From contig CM042088.1 of assembly GCA_023512835.1 (NCBI GenBank), positions 41,123,524 through 41,187,523 of the forward strand: a stretch of 64,000 bases of DNA, read 5' to 3'. Under the pieces are notes generated by a model, which did no database searches, was not told the origin of the DNA, and worked only from the letters and a program-made list of their open reading frames with translations. The first letter of the stretch is position 1. Every line of letters begins with the position of its first letter. Made by a program: the position numbers and the translations under genes. Of the stretch, positions 1 to 14,502 are shown in pieces. Origin of the DNA: Taxillus chinensis. Taxonomy: Eukaryota > Streptophyta > Magnoliopsida > Santalales > Loranthaceae.

Positions 1-230
1 TAAAGCTTTATTAAATTTTCTGGATTCTGTTGATTTCTCACGGAATTATAGTTCAGCCGTTAGTCCCCTGCGTTTCTCTATTTTTATTTCTGTTAAAATT
101 TCAGTCTTTATATGTAAAATTAGTCTTTGTATTTCCTGATGTTTAATCATGTTCATATGCTCTGTTTATGTTTTGTTTATCTTTGATTTGTTGTATTTTT
201 CTAAAGAAAACTCCATTGTGAATCTTGAAA

Positions 231-309
231 TTCTGGGCAGTACTGCCATGCCCAGAATTCGGTCCATCATCCTTGGCCAGAATTGTGGGCAGCACTGCCA
301 TGCCCAGAC
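231..309. repeat. Two tandem short inverted repeats (TGCCCAG hairpins)
   Basis: TTCTGGGCA at 231-239 pairs perfectly with TGCCCAGAA at 249-257 across a 9-nt loop. A second, less perfect copy (GTGGGCA, then TGCCCAGAC) lies at 285-309. Between them is GGCCAGAATT. No reading frame supports a gene here and the function is unknown. Confidence 0.6.
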
Positions 310-360
310 TTGCTCAATTCTGTGCAAATTACATTTTCTAACTTTATTTGCTTAATTCTA

Positions 361-613
361 TGCAATATAACTCCTGCATTAAGTAAACATATGTGTGATC
401 CATTGGAGTTATTAATCCGGACGGACATAGACAGACATATTGCAATATAACTCCTGCATTAAGTAAACATATCAGTGTCCTGCATAAACAGACATGTTAT
501 AACTCCTGCAATATTGCAGTCATATGATAACGTATTGTAATATCAGTGATCCATTTTAAAAAATTACAACATATATTGTGCTAAATAAGTAAACATTGGA
601 GTTATTAATCCGG
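361..613 (+). repeat. Local direct duplications
   Basis: A 32-bp segment starting TGCAATATAACTCC occurs identically at 361-392 and 441-472, exactly 80 bp apart. A second motif, CATTGGAGTTATTAATCCGG, occurs at 401-420 and 594-613. The stretch looks like locally duplicated non-coding DNA. Apart from these repeats I see nothing in 1-1470. Confidence 0.75.
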
Positions 614-1779
614 CTAACATCAAATTAGATAATAAATATCTTAAAAGCATTATTTATATATAGTTCACTGTAGGTTCTGGTTGTATGTATGCCTACGCTG
701 ATCGTACACTTACTGATAGTACAGCAGGACTTCTAGAGGACTGGATCAGAGCTGTAGTTTTTCTTTTTCTAAAAAAATAATAAATCTATTTTCCTCATTA
801 TACCACACAGAAGGCTAATTACGCAATATGTTGGCTGGAAGTGATATGCAGCTATACAAGGGATATCCCTTGTTTGATGTATATGAAACCAGTCATGTGA
901 TTGTTGAAAAATAATAAGAAATGAAAGAAGGGAGCCAGCTTGACTTTTCTTATCTGTCATTGTCAATGAGCGTTTTAATGACAGACTGATATATATGTAC
1001 ATGCATGTAGAGAAACATAACCCAAAGGACAGGGATGGAGATTATGGTAGAAATTCAGAATAAAAAAAACGGAATTTCTAGTCTCCCTGTCTTTCCATCT
1101 TCCATCTACCAACAAAGCAAGCCTAGCGTAATCAATTTGAAAGCCAAAAGCCCACAAGACGAGACAACACCAGTGAAAGAGCTCGTGTCCAGACATGTAT
1201 GACGTATATCTATAGTTTTGCATTGCATATGCTTTGGTGGTTTATTTTTTTTAAATTCCAACAATGGTTGGAGTACGTAGGAGGCGCCTCACCTAGCAAG
1301 GTAGTATTCGTTTGGCACGTGAAATGACTACCAGGTGGGTGCATTTAAATTACCTATTTTTTTTTAAATCACTTGTGAGATTGGCGTTTGTTTATCTTCA
1401 TATATATATTAACGGCACTCACTGAAAACGATGGATGGTCACTGATATTAGTGATAGCAACATCCCTGTGGTGTGCTTGAGCTTGAACTGGGATGGATAT
1501 ACGCTACATTTAAATACCTTATGTTTTTATTGATTACTTTGCAGGTTACGTTACCCTTTTCAATATGCGAACTCGACGTACTCTACAAGCTGAAACCCGA
1601 TCAAGCATTCCCCCCTGATAATGTACCTACTGATATTTCAACGCCAACTGTATCCACAAACAAAGATACATCAACATCAGGTATTGATATGTCATAATTA
1701 CAACTTGTGCACTTTATATTACTTTTATGTCATAATTAATTAGTATTGTTTAACTTTGATTATATACTATGAGATACAG

Positions 1780-3768
1780 GTACTACTAGACGAAGAGGGA
1801 GAAGTTTGAGAAGGATGTTGAATGAGGAGGGTGGAAAGCTGAAAATTTGTACAAATGAATTTGGACAAGCCGACAATCCTAATACAACCGCACTTGTTGA
1901 ACACATAGGGGGGGATTGTGAGTAATGGTAGCATAATCCCATTGGACGCAATGAAATGGAAGGATGTGTTGGAGGTGGATAAACAAACCGCATTGGATAA
2001 GATCGATGTAAGAAATATACATTTTTATTGCTCAAGTTTTTGTTTATAAAATCCACATTTAATTGACGAAATATGCTATAATATTTGCTTCTTGCATGCA
2101 GTCCCGCTTTGAGTTTGATAATCGTCCACAAGCGAGAAATGGTTGAGGGCAAAGATTAATGAACGTTGGAAATCTACAAAGAATAGGCTTAAAATGGGTT
2201 GGCATATGCATGACATGGACATAGTTGCACAAGATGACCATCGACCTTCTAACATTGATGGGGACCAATGGAAGCGATTGGTCGACTATTGGAGAAGTGA
2301 TGAAGGCAAGGTATGTAATATAGAAAGTTTATAAAATTTGTTGTAATGTTAATATTTAATCGCTTTTAGATTTGAATTGTTTGAATTAAATGTGCACTTT
2401 TGGTGTGGCTTGATATATTAAATCCATTGCCTCCTTCTCATTAGATTTGATGCACGACTTCAAAACTTGGCACCTCACGCTAACCTCCCAGTAGTCGATG
2501 GTTGTGAGTCAGGCCATCGGCACCGCCATTGAACCAATTAATTAAACTCCCAACAATTAAACAAATGCCTTGAAAATTCAACACATATATCGGAAAATTA
2601 TTCTATTATGTTTCTTATGATATTTGTAATTTGTCTTTTTGGAAATGTATAATTTAAATTCAATTAGAATTATTGATTTTTTAGTAAGAATCATTTCGTT
2701 TGTTTGCCTGCTAATATTTGTCCATAATTTATTTATCATTCGAAGATTTATTGATTTTTTTTAGTAAGATTTATTGGATTTAAATTTAGCTTTGGGCTCA
2801 TTTAATATGTTTAGATTTACATATTAATTAATACATATGTATGAATCTAATTGAATTATGCTACGGACTTTCAAAATATATTACTTACTTTATTATTGGA
2901 CTAATTTGTAATGTGCGAGATAAAAAGTCGGAAGAATCATGATAATCGCCTCAAAGTAAAAATGTATCATCGTGTGGGCAGGAAGTCTTACGCCCAAAAA
3001 ATGAAGGAAATGGTATAGTTTTGTTTATTTATTTATTCCTAATTTAGGTAGTATTTTTTTATTCAATTATTGTTTATAAAGGATAACTTAGAAATCTATA
3101 CTTATGATTTTGTAGACAAATGCTCGTAATGGGGTTTCACCTTCAAAGTTAGAATTTTTTTTGGAGACACACACTCCAAAGAATAGTTCACAACTAGATG
3201 ATCATTGTCAGGACTAATGGTAAGTTGATTCTTGGGCTATTTTAATTGAGTGGTATTTGGAAATATGTTATGGGAATTCCTTTTCTTACCCCTTAATTAT
3301 TGCATAACATGATGAATAATGCAATCGAGATATGGAAGTACAAGTGAGTATGATGCCAGACGGGACACCGAAGCCATTGCTCAAGATAAGGCGTTACTCG
3401 AAGTGATGGGAAATGCAAAACGTGGACGCATACCTCTTGTGGGATTGATTCCTCCAGGGGACTATAGTTCGTCGGCAATATGAGATCGTGGCCTCTCGAG
3501 GCATTGGCTAGAAGCCGAATTGGGTGAGAAGGAAACTGCTCGAATTGAGGAGAAGCATGGTCAAGAGATGATGCTCATGAAGGAACAGATGGCTGAAATG
3601 ATGCGAGTACAACAAGAACAAGCTAGTATGATTGCTGCATTGGTTAGCACTCCGGCCTCGATTACAGAGTTACTAGCTCGGGGTTTATCTCAGCCTCCTT
3701 TTCGTAGGAATCATCAATCTTCTGATTCAGATGAGACCTTGGCACCAGATTCATTTCCAACCATATAA
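1780..3768 (+). pseudogene. Broken transposase-associated protein (plant transposase, Ptta/En/Spm family)
   Basis: Fragments in several frames recall the plant Ptta/En/Spm transposase family (Transposase_24 type). From left to right they are: an RRRGRS basic stretch followed by NEFGQ (about 1785-1870); MKWKDV (about 1950); INERWKSTKNRL and then QWKRLVDYW (2150-2300); NHDNRLKVKMYHRVGRKSYA (about 2935-2990); SPSKLEFFLETHTPK (about 3135-3180); and a C-terminal coiled-coil-like segment EEKHGQEMMLMKEQMAEMM (3550-3605). At least one intron is plausible, since GTAAGA at about 2006 and TGCAG at 2101 join KID to SRFEFD. The frame breaks at a G7 run (1908-1914), near 2138, and again around 3350-3480. 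No intact protein can be made. The family assignment is by motif memory and was not searched. Confidence 0.7.
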
Positions 3769-3841
3769 TTAATGAATATATCATATTGTGGATTTAACTA
3801 GCACACAATTTTGTGGATGGGATTTGTTTTTTTATGGATAC

Positions 3842-3969
3842 ATATCATTTGTGGATTTGATATTATATGGATATATCATTTTGTGGATTTGATATTATAT
3901 GGATATATCATTTTGTGGATTTGATTTTATATTGATATATCATTTTGTAGATTTGATTTTATATCGATA
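3842..3969 (+). repeat. 32-bp minisatellite, four copies
   Basis: Four head-to-tail copies of a 31-32 bp unit beginning ATATCATTTTGTGGATTTGA lie just after the transposase remnant and before the subterminal repeats of the CACTA element. Later copies differ by one to three bases. Confidence 0.85.
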
Positions 3970-3994
3970 CATAAATTTTATTCGATAGAAAGAA

Positions 3995-4625
3995 GAACTT
4001 TGGGACAAAAATTTAAAATGGTCACAAATGATATTTAGAAACGGATATAAAATTGTACGAAATGGTATTTAGGGACGGATAAAAAAGTGTCTCAAATGAT
4101 ATTTAGAGACGGATAAACAAATGTCCCAAATGGTATTTAGCGACAGAAATAACAATGTCCCAAATAGTATTAAGGACGGAATTAAAAATGTCCCAATTGA
4201 TATTTTAGGGACGAATGAGAAAATGTCCCAAATAGTATTAGGGACGGAATTTAAAATGTCCCAAATTATATCTTGGGACGGATAAAGAACCGTCCCAAAA
4301 AGTATTTAGGGACGGATACATACCGTTACAAAATGGGTTATAAACCGAATTTATGTTGGGACCGATAAAACCGTTGCAATAATTTCAGACGGAATAAACC
4401 GTCCCAAATTTTATTAAATTTAATTAATTAAGTAAATTAATGTTGGGACGGCTTGAAGTCGTCGCAAAAAAATTTAGGGACGGAAAGATGTGTTTCGTCT
4501 CAAAATTCTATTTGGGACGCCAGCAATTGAGACGGCTATGCGACGACTTAAAACCGTCCCAAATACTAATTTAAGACGAAATTATATTTCTATTAGGGAC
4601 GATTTTCAGTCCATCTCAAAAGTTA
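3995..4625. repeat. CACTA subterminal repeat array (GGGACGG ... GTCCCAAA)
   Basis: About a dozen degenerate units, each roughly 45-55 bp, alternate GGGACGGATAAA with GTCCCAAAT, so the array is rich in short inverted repeats. In CACTA elements such subterminal motifs are transposase-binding sites. Many copies have drifted (AGACGG, GCGACAG), in line with an old insertion. Confidence 0.85.
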
Positions 4626-4641
4626 ATTTTTTTTTGTAGTG

Positions 4642-6059
<1,418 letters not shown>

Positions 6060-6569
6060 CATTGCAGGCGATTCAAAGTAAATACTCGATCGACATTAGC
6101 CTCATGTAACTATTACAAGTCATGTGACAAGATGGATTAAAGTGAGAAAAAGTAGAATACTCGTGGAAGTTTTGACTTTATAATACTTGTCTGATTATCC
6201 CCGTGCATAAAACCCCAAGTCAGCCTAAGAGCTCACATGTTCATTTCATAACACCATCTCTCGTCAGAATAAAAAAAATAAAACCATTGCACCAAGACCT
6301 TAAAAAGTTTAAATCACTATCTCTCTCTCTCTCTCTCTGTGTGTATAGATAATATGATATAAATATGTTTTAAATATAGACTTACAAAAATATGAAGAGA
6401 TTTTACCATCAAAATTAGCTCAGATTAATTGATGAATTTATTAAACTTATAAATGTTTTTAACAAAATTAAGTAATTTATGACAAAAAAATTGTCTAAAA
6501 TCTGAATATAAGTGCTTTATTAAAAAGCATATATAATACCTTAATTTCACCCTTCTACTATACCGATTC

Positions 6570-6572
<3 letters not shown>

Positions 6573-6608
<36 letters not shown>

Positions 6609-7458
6609 AATATTTTGAAAAAAAAAACTAAAAGCATCCAAAAAAAATAGATGAAGACAAATCATGAACAAAATCACAAACGCAACAAAAAAATATATAA
6701 TTCAATTACCTCAATGTGAGATAACTTACATCCACCAACGAGAGAGAAGAAGTTTCAAAATAATTATATTAAGAGAGATCACAAACGCTTGTAGTTTTGA
6801 TGACACTTAAAAGTATTGGCACAGAAATATAACATCAAAAGCATGATTGATTTATTCATAAGCCACGTCTCAGTGCCAAATTGCCACAAAGAGATACCAA
6901 AATCCTATTCGTCGATCCCAACATAGTTTGTCCATTCATCAAATTATGATGAAATCAAAAAAAAAAGTTTGGGCATCATATTATAATTATAAGATAGTTC
7001 AATAACTTAATTACAATTTAATTTTTAAATGAGGGACTTAGTTGAAAATATTATTAGAAGATTAGTCATCAAGTTGCAATAGTTATTAGAAGCCAGGCAG
7101 AAGTTTTGAGGACAGCTTTACTTATTTAGTTTTCATTTAAAATAAATAAATAAATTTTCAAAAAATGAAATTATGAGAGCAATGATCTTGCTCCTGGTAT
7201 GCGCTTCAAACAACAATATAGATCGTGCACTTAATGGAGGATAGCACTTGATTCTTGCAATTAGGGGATGCTCTTATTTGCAATTAAGTGGGCTAATTTT
7301 ATTTGGCTCGTTTTCTCACAAACACAAATCGGCATGAGTTAAATTGTTTGACTATGGAAATTATTTGTTTAATTAAGGGAAAATAATTTCCTAAAAAGTA
7401 TTTTCTTTAATTTTAGGTATTTGATTGAAAGATATGTTCAAAAAAAATTACATTTTAG

Positions 7459-7521
<63 letters not shown>
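6573..7521. repeat. Two (AT)n microsatellites
   Basis: Perfect AT tracts lie at 6573-6606 and 7466-7521. The DNA between them is AT-rich and shows no gene. Confidence 0.95.
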
Positions 7522-7524
<3 letters not shown>

Positions 7525-8051
7525 TCTAAGAAACTTTCATCCTTAAATTAATTAACTCTAAAGCAAATTACTTTTGAATATTTATTAATTAATAATTAAT
7601 TGACAACTTCTTCGTGGATATTTCTATCAAGCATTTTCCATGTTATCTCATCTATGCCATGCATGCATAGCTTTTAACTACCACCGTCATGGTAGGGCGC
7701 ACCCTTTGTTGTTGATGATGATGGAATAGTGTTGCTAGCGCTACTAACGCACTTGATAGTTTGTTTTAAACTCGAAATTATAAATTTGATTATTGTATTA
7801 GTTGATTTGAATCGGCTTATTTATAAATATATGTCTTGAAATATGTAATATAATTGATAACTCGTTTAATATTTATTCGATTAAATTTGACACGGTACTG
7901 CATATTATAATTTAAGTTTAATTCAGTTATTATATAAGATCGATTTGACTCAATTCGATAAGTTTGATTCCAATTTGATTAAGTTTGCTCTACCAACACG
8001 ATTAAGTTGGCTCTGCTCGACCCATTAGTTTAGCCGTGCTGGTGAAATGGG

Positions 8052-8080
8052 ATCCCAACCTCCGCAACAGAGGTTGGGAT
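8052..8080. repeat. Perfect 11-bp hairpin
   Basis: ATCCCAACCTC (8052-8062) and GAGGTTGGGAT (8070-8080) form a perfect 11-bp stem with a 7-nt loop. It is GC-richer than its surroundings. The role is unknown; it may be the centre of a palindromic element. Confidence 0.75.
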
Positions 8081-8982
8081 GACAGGAAGGGCAGTGATCG
8101 AGGGCGCGCCATCGTTATATATTGTCGATTGTGTCAGTGGGTTCTCAAAAAATTTGTTGACTCTATTCTTTAAGGAAAAGGTAGCATCATTAATCTTTCA
8201 ATGATTATGGAAGAAGCCACCGCCAGCGAGCTATATCAAAAGCTGCTTGTTCTTGATTGATTTCAACACTAGCCATCATCGTCAGCATTGCCAGCGAGCT
8301 ATATATTATTTATCATCCTCTCTGTTCCAATTATTCAGTGACTTTTCTTTTTTACATGTATCTTTCTAGTCATAACAAACCTTATGGTGATCAAAAGGTA
8401 ATCCGATTGAATGGAATGAAATCAAACTAAACCATATAAATCAAAAATATGTAATTTTTAAAATTGATTTGATTTATTTGATTTGAAATTTAAAAAAATT
8501 AATATATTACAACTGATATATTATTTAATCAATTTGTAATTGAACCGACTGATCGAATATAGTATAATATATATTCAAAGATTTCATCTATATCTTATCT
8601 TACCTAGATCACTCACAAACACAATCGTATCTCACGTGAATTTATATTTTTCCCTTAAATTGTATCAATGCTAATGTATAATAGTTGACAGATGATATTT
8701 GTTGACATCATATATATATTTGCATAGTACCTAGCCAATGCACTCTATAAGTTATTAACCTATCATTTGTTACTTAAATAGTTTTTGATTGAGCGTTAAT
8801 AATATTCAAAAAACAGATAAATCGAACTGAATCAAAAATCGATACTTTTTTATTTTTGTTTCTTAGTTTTAGTTTGTTATTTTTTCAGGCTAAAGGTCTT
8901 TAGTTTGTTTTTAAAATACTATATAAGCCGACCCGAACAGATCAATGTTCACCCCCTATTAGAACAAAATATGAAAAATTGT

Positions 8983-9012
8983 CCCCCCCCCCCCCCCCCC
9001 AAAAAAAAAAAA
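8983..9012 (+). repeat. C18 A12 homopolymer junction
   Basis: Eighteen C residues are followed directly by twelve A residues. The lengths of such runs are often wrong in assemblies. Confidence 0.9.
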
Positions 9013-12000
9013 CTACCTCTATGGTTCTAAAAAACATTTTTATGGATTATTTGGTGTTTTATCTCTTAATGGTTGTTCTTTCTAAAACAAGATAAATTTA
9101 TTTTTTCTTGAAATTTTATAAAATCATTGTGTTTTAGGAAAATAATTTTGAAAAAATATTTTTCCTTTTTTCACAAGCCTAGTTAGGGACACTAACAATA
9201 GCATCTTAATTATTTTTCTAAATTTAAAATTAAAATTATTTTTTATTTTTCCGTATAAATATATGTCACAATAAACTTTCTTAATCACTCCATATAGCAT
9301 TAAAATTATATTTTATACTATTATTTTTATTTAATAATATTTTTTATAATTTAATATAGAAGGAAAATAAAATTTATGTGAAATATAAAGGAAAGAAGTG
9401 AGAGAAATAAAATTTTGATAATTTAATAATTATATATGAGTGGACCATACTTTTCATATATTAAAGATAATGTATAAATTTTATGCAAAAAATTAAATAT
9501 ATGAATTCTATTATAAAATGATTTTATAATTTTATAATTATTTTTTTCTTAAATAAAAAAAATATACTATTAGTGTTGTTAGAGTATCCAATGCAACTCT
9601 ATATATGTATTTTTTTTAAGTTTTAAGAGATATTTATTTTTTTAGAGCATTCACTGCTGAAGATCTCAGATAGGTGATGTTAATCATTATTTTTTGAAGA
9701 TTAAATTATTATTAAATATGATTAATTGAGGGGCAATGTTGAAATTTGATACAATCACCAAACATCGGCTTTACCGCACAGCTTTTTCATCATTTGTCAG
9801 GTTTTGATAATTTCCATTTACCCATAAAACACATATAAAATCATGATATTAAGAAATATATCATATATGAAACACGCTTTGTTTCACCGTGGTTAAAAGT
9901 TAAAGCACACAAATTTTAAGTGGCAGACAATATATTTAACTTTTGCAGTTAAAAATCTTCCTAGAGACAACATAATTACCCAATCACTATATAACAATAG
10001 AAACCGATGCCAATATCGAGGAAATTGTAAACATGATATGGAAGCAAAGTCAAAGTCCATAATCTATCCAACAATCTTAATTAGTGTTCCTAATTATTTT
10101 CTCTGGGATTGCTCAAATCCAGTAGCCTACGGGTTAGAGTAGGGAAAGATCTGGGAAAACACCCCACCCTCTTTCCCAGAAGGATGAAAGGAGAGACCTA
10201 TACAATGCATATCTAATTTCAGTTTAAACACGTTAGTGTGCGATGCATGTGCGTTTCAACCTCAATAAAATGCTAAAATGAATGACCAGATATATATACA
10301 TTTCTTCCTCGTAACAGGCACTCCAACCCATCATAAAGTCACTATTGAAACTATTGAGGCAGCATCAAATTAAATCGGAGTAGAGCATAGATAACTGACC
10401 GTGAACCTTGAACCCTTCTCCATAGAAACGATCGAAGATTATATGGATAGTGAAAAAGCGAAGACAAATCATTTGTAATTTTTAAAAAGTTAAGACTCTT
10501 TTAACACATGACTAACTTACCCTGCAAAACAAAATAAATCATATATATATAATATGGAAAGTTACACTCGAGTCACGCAATACACTAACTTATTATTTTT
10601 AATATTATAAAAAATACTTTAAACAATATTATTTGAAATGTTATTTAAATATTATATTTATATTCTAATAATATTTTTTAAATACTTTAATTTAATTTTT
10701 TATTATATTTATTCAAAAAAAATTTTAAACATTTATTTATGTTTAAATAATATTATTTGAATATTATAATAATATTTAAATAATTCAATTTTTTTATGAG
10801 GTTCTCTATATATTTTTCATAAACAAAAATGAAATGTGCAATTAGTTTACGGTATCGCTACGAAACTGTGATTGATGTATCATACTATAATTGGTTTATA
10901 AATTTATTATTGTTTAGAATGCTAATCTTGTATGCTGCAATATATTTATGGTTATTCACGGGTTACACAATTCATGTGTTACGTTTCAAAAAATGATAAA
11001 TTATTTGATCTTTTTTTTCACACACAAACAAGCAAGCACCCCAAATTTGCATATTTAAATTTTCTAGCATACGATTTAATTATAGTTTAAAAGTTTAAAA
11101 TAATATTCTTATCAATTTTAAAATCACAATAATTAGGTTATTATTGATTATAGTTATTAAAATGGGATGAATTCAATTTTTTATAAAACTATTAAATAAA
11201 TAACATATTTAATCAATACATATGTTGGCTATTAATAATTATATTATTTAAAATATTAATTATAATTTATAAAGTATGAAATGACACAATAAAATATGTT
11301 GATGAACAGCTATGCATTTATTTACATTACTAATCATAGTTCATATATATATGACTAATATCAATCGTAAATGCAATAGTATTTGCCTATTTGGTATTAG
11401 CATTATTTTTAAAAAAAAGTACTGCTTGTTTATATTTATAAGCAAAAGATAAATTCCGCAAGTATCTCGAAACTGCATGCCCGTACCTCCTAGCTGTCGC
11501 AATGCTGCGCGTTTAAAAGGTAATCATATATCACATGCGTAGAAAGTTCATTAGAAGCCTGAGCATTTACCATAAAATGCGCAAGCAGAACATCAACTCG
11601 TGGGTGACAAAACCCTTTTTTTTCTTTTTGCTTTTTCTTTACTTTATTTTATTTTAAATTGTAAATTCATTGATTTTTTTGACCAAAAAAAAAACGCTGT
11701 TTGTGTACTTCTTGGGCAAGATCATGTTTAATTCTAAAAACTTATAAATTTTAAAAAGTAAAATTCACTTGTCATTGATGTGTGGAACAATATAATTAAA
11801 GAATATGTTATCCTACCACATTCATTCATTCTCTCGCATTTGTATATATGAAAGAAACTCATAAATTGTGGAAGAGTTATAATTAAATCAAATTATGATT
11901 TTGAATAATTTCTTCATAAGCCAAATCAAAATAGTTGATTGTGAGCTAAACAAAATAATTTTGATTAGTGACACACTAAAATTATTTTGACGTGAAGATA

Positions 12001-13200
12001 AATCATGCATGAACATTGGATTGATATTAATTTTTAAAATTATTTTTACAAATATCAATTCAATGACAGTAAGAATATTTTTACATGAATTATTCATATA
12101 AATATAAATAAACTTTTTTAATTATTTGAGTTGTTTCTTTTAGGTCATGAAGGACAACACATATATTAAAGACAAATGTAATAATAATATGTAATGTATA
12201 ATTTTACGAGAATTAATTAAGTAAAATTATGAATTTAAATATTTAAATATTTAAAATAATAAAGTTTGTGTCATTAAAAATACAGTACAGTTTTATGATT
12301 ATTATAATGAGAGTATTTACCTATTTTGTCTCCCCAAAACCATAAAATGTACGAGCATCATTAAATTATATTAAACTTACATATGTGTCAATTTTGCCTC
12401 GAACTCTCTCCCCTACATCTATAGGCAAATTTGCATAGGAAAAAAAATGGGTGGAGGCATTTTGTCTAAAACTCTTTAAATTTTTAAAATTGAAGAGCCA
12501 AAATACCTAGAAGACCCTTTTATATTTGGAGATGCTAGAAAAAATGATAATCTTACCCAATTATCCATGTTTTTTTTCAATCCACGAGCTATACCAAAAT
12601 ATCCCTCAAATTTATTTATAATATATTAATTATATAAATAGCTAAATTTAATAATTTTTCTAAATTTAAATAAATTTTAACTTTAGCTAAGATGACATAT
12701 TAGCTTTTATCTCAATTTTATTCTAGAATTACAATCTCTCTCTCCCTCTCTCGGGTTACTGATTTGGACCCAAAAATATAAGATAATGATAGATCGTAAG
12801 AAATAACAATTAATTAACTAAATAAATATAATTTTTTTTATATTAATAAAGATCGAAGAGTTCGATTAGCTAAAATACTATTGTAATCAATTAAATATAA
12901 TTTTAACTAACCTATTTAGCTAATAAAAATGGAAGAGTAAGTATATGTTTTTTAAAATTTTATATTATCGTTTGTACCTAAATAATAACATTTTGTTGGA
13001 TCAATTGAACATGTTTGAGTAACATTTTTCTTGTTATCAAAACACACACACACACACTTGAGAGCTGGAAGAGTATTGCCTAGAATCTAGGAAAATAGCT
13101 ATTAAGCTCAATTCCCGCCAACGAAATTCATTCCATTCATTTGCAGAATTGCAGTGGACCCTTGTATCGCGGTTCGCGGGTTTAAAAATAATAGATATTA

Positions 13201-13210
<10 letters not shown>

Positions 13211-13270
<60 letters not shown>

Positions 13271-13644
13271 CCCAAGACGCAATATTCGAGTCCTCTCCGA
13301 TGTACCCTTTACACACACACATCACACATGGCCAGGTAAGCTAGTGATGATATTGAGCGCTTGAATTAGCGGGTCCTAAATTTAGCCATAATTGTTTGCT
13401 GAATCAATTCTCAAATAACATCTTCACAACTCAGTGATAACGAAACCATGTGAATTCAATGTATTAATCTAGTACATATTCAAACTGAGACTCAATAATG
13501 CAAAATGGAGGCATGCACACATGCGTGTTTTTCTTTTGCCGCTAAATATTAATTTGGGGTAACGTTTTGCAATGACATTGAATATGTGTCGGGTTATGCT
13601 GCTGCTATCAACGAATAATTTCCTCTTCGCTTGAAAGGAATGGC

Positions 13645-13693
<49 letters not shown>
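13211..13693. repeat. (AT)28 and (ATA)16 microsatellites
   Basis: A perfect AT tract lies at 13211-13266, bordered by GTGTGT and CACACA-type repeats. A trinucleotide ATA/TAA tract lies at 13645-13693. Both are in the far-upstream region of the WRKY gene. Confidence 0.95.
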
Positions 13694-13695
<2 letters not shown>

Positions 13696-13939
13696 GAATG
13701 AGAGATATATATATCAGACACACGAGACTTCTTTTATTTGGTTTTCACCTGAATTTTTTGGCCAATAATTTATGTTACTTTTTTTTTCTTTCCACGTCTC
13801 AACTCTCAAGCTTCCGGGCTCTGTTTATAATCCTCTCTCTATATGCTTTTTCCTGTTTTTTTTTTACCTTTCACTAAAAAAAAATAATTAAAATAAAAAA
13901 ACAAAAGAAAACAACGACAGGAATTTTTATTTTGAAACA

Positions 13940-13978
13940 TTGACCCCGTTTTTAATCGGAAGCCACCCCGGGTTGACC
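13940..13978 (+). promoter_or_regulatory. Two W-box elements upstream of the WRKY gene
   Basis: TTGACC occurs at 13940-13945 and 13973-13978, about 525-565 bp upstream of the WRKY start codon. TTGAC(C/T) is the core binding site of WRKY proteins, and group II WRKY promoters often carry such sites for auto- or cross-regulation. The motif is seen; the function is inferred. Confidence 0.45.
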
Positions 13979-14332
13979 AAACTGGCTACACCAAACACGG
14001 GTAGCCCACGCGCTTCCTCTGTGCGTGTTCCAAGACCTACCGGCATGCATCGCTTAATTGGTCGTCTATTGCTCTCTATGGGCATAGGGAAGAGCGCTCG
14101 CTATAGGCCCCATACCACTAGGATTAGGCTTATAGCCTCTGCTTCAGTCTATGACTATGACCAAGAGGAGGCCACTTCTAATATTTCTTTGAATTAATAT
14201 AACGTGGCTTCTGCCAGCTTATTTACAAGGTGAGTTCTTCAAGTCCCTCACACACACAGAACAGAACTAATCAACTCGCTATTTTTTTTCTTTTTAAAAC
14301 ATTGTCCTTCCCTTACAAACAAGTAGCTGAAT

Positions 14333-14338
<6 letters not shown>

Positions 14339-14369
<31 letters not shown>
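14339..14369 (+). repeat. (TA)n microsatellite in the WRKY promoter
   Basis: A perfect TA tract ends 133 bp before the WRKY start codon, so length variation here would change promoter spacing. No separate clear TATA box was found, and this tract may cover that role. Confidence 0.85.
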
Positions 14370-14374
<5 letters not shown>

Positions 14375-14502
14375 AACTCTCACCAACCATATACCTCTAT
14401 ACCAATTAGCTGAGCTTCACTGCTATATACGGCCATATTCTCTCCTTGGATCCTTTTCTTCTTTAATTTGCGCGTCGTCAACATATTCTGAATTGGGTCC
14501 TC

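Larger units (their letters stand above)
1473..4641 (+). mobile_element. Degenerate CACTA (En/Spm-type) DNA transposon, right end present
   Basis: The right terminus is visible at about 4627-4641. It reads TTTTTTTTGTAGTG, the reverse complement of the CACTACAAAAA terminus of plant CACTA elements. It is preceded by about 630 bp of GGGACGG/GTCCCAAA subterminal repeats (3995-4625), which are characteristic of this superfamily. The body carries fragments of the plant transposase domain that accompanies such elements (1780-3768). I did not find a matching CACTACAAAA left terminus in 1-1500. The left end is therefore lost, too diverged to see, or outside the window, and the start given is only the first possibly coding stretch. 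Confidence 0.8.
7522..13930. other. AT-rich intergenic region, no gene seen
   Basis: More than 6 kb of AT-rich sequence, with homopolymer and microsatellite tracts (separate entries) and no protein-coding frame with recognisable content. Small structures include a perfect 9-bp inverted repeat TCTGGGAAA/TTTCCCAGA (10150-10180) and a repeated GCCAGCGAGCTATAT (about 8222 and 8290). It is probably made of decayed transposons that I cannot name. Confidence 0.6.

Noticed and set aside
13940..14197. 85-codon frame upstream of the WRKY gene
   Set aside because: No recognisable domain. It sits in the promoter region, and the WRKY frame starts independently at 14503.
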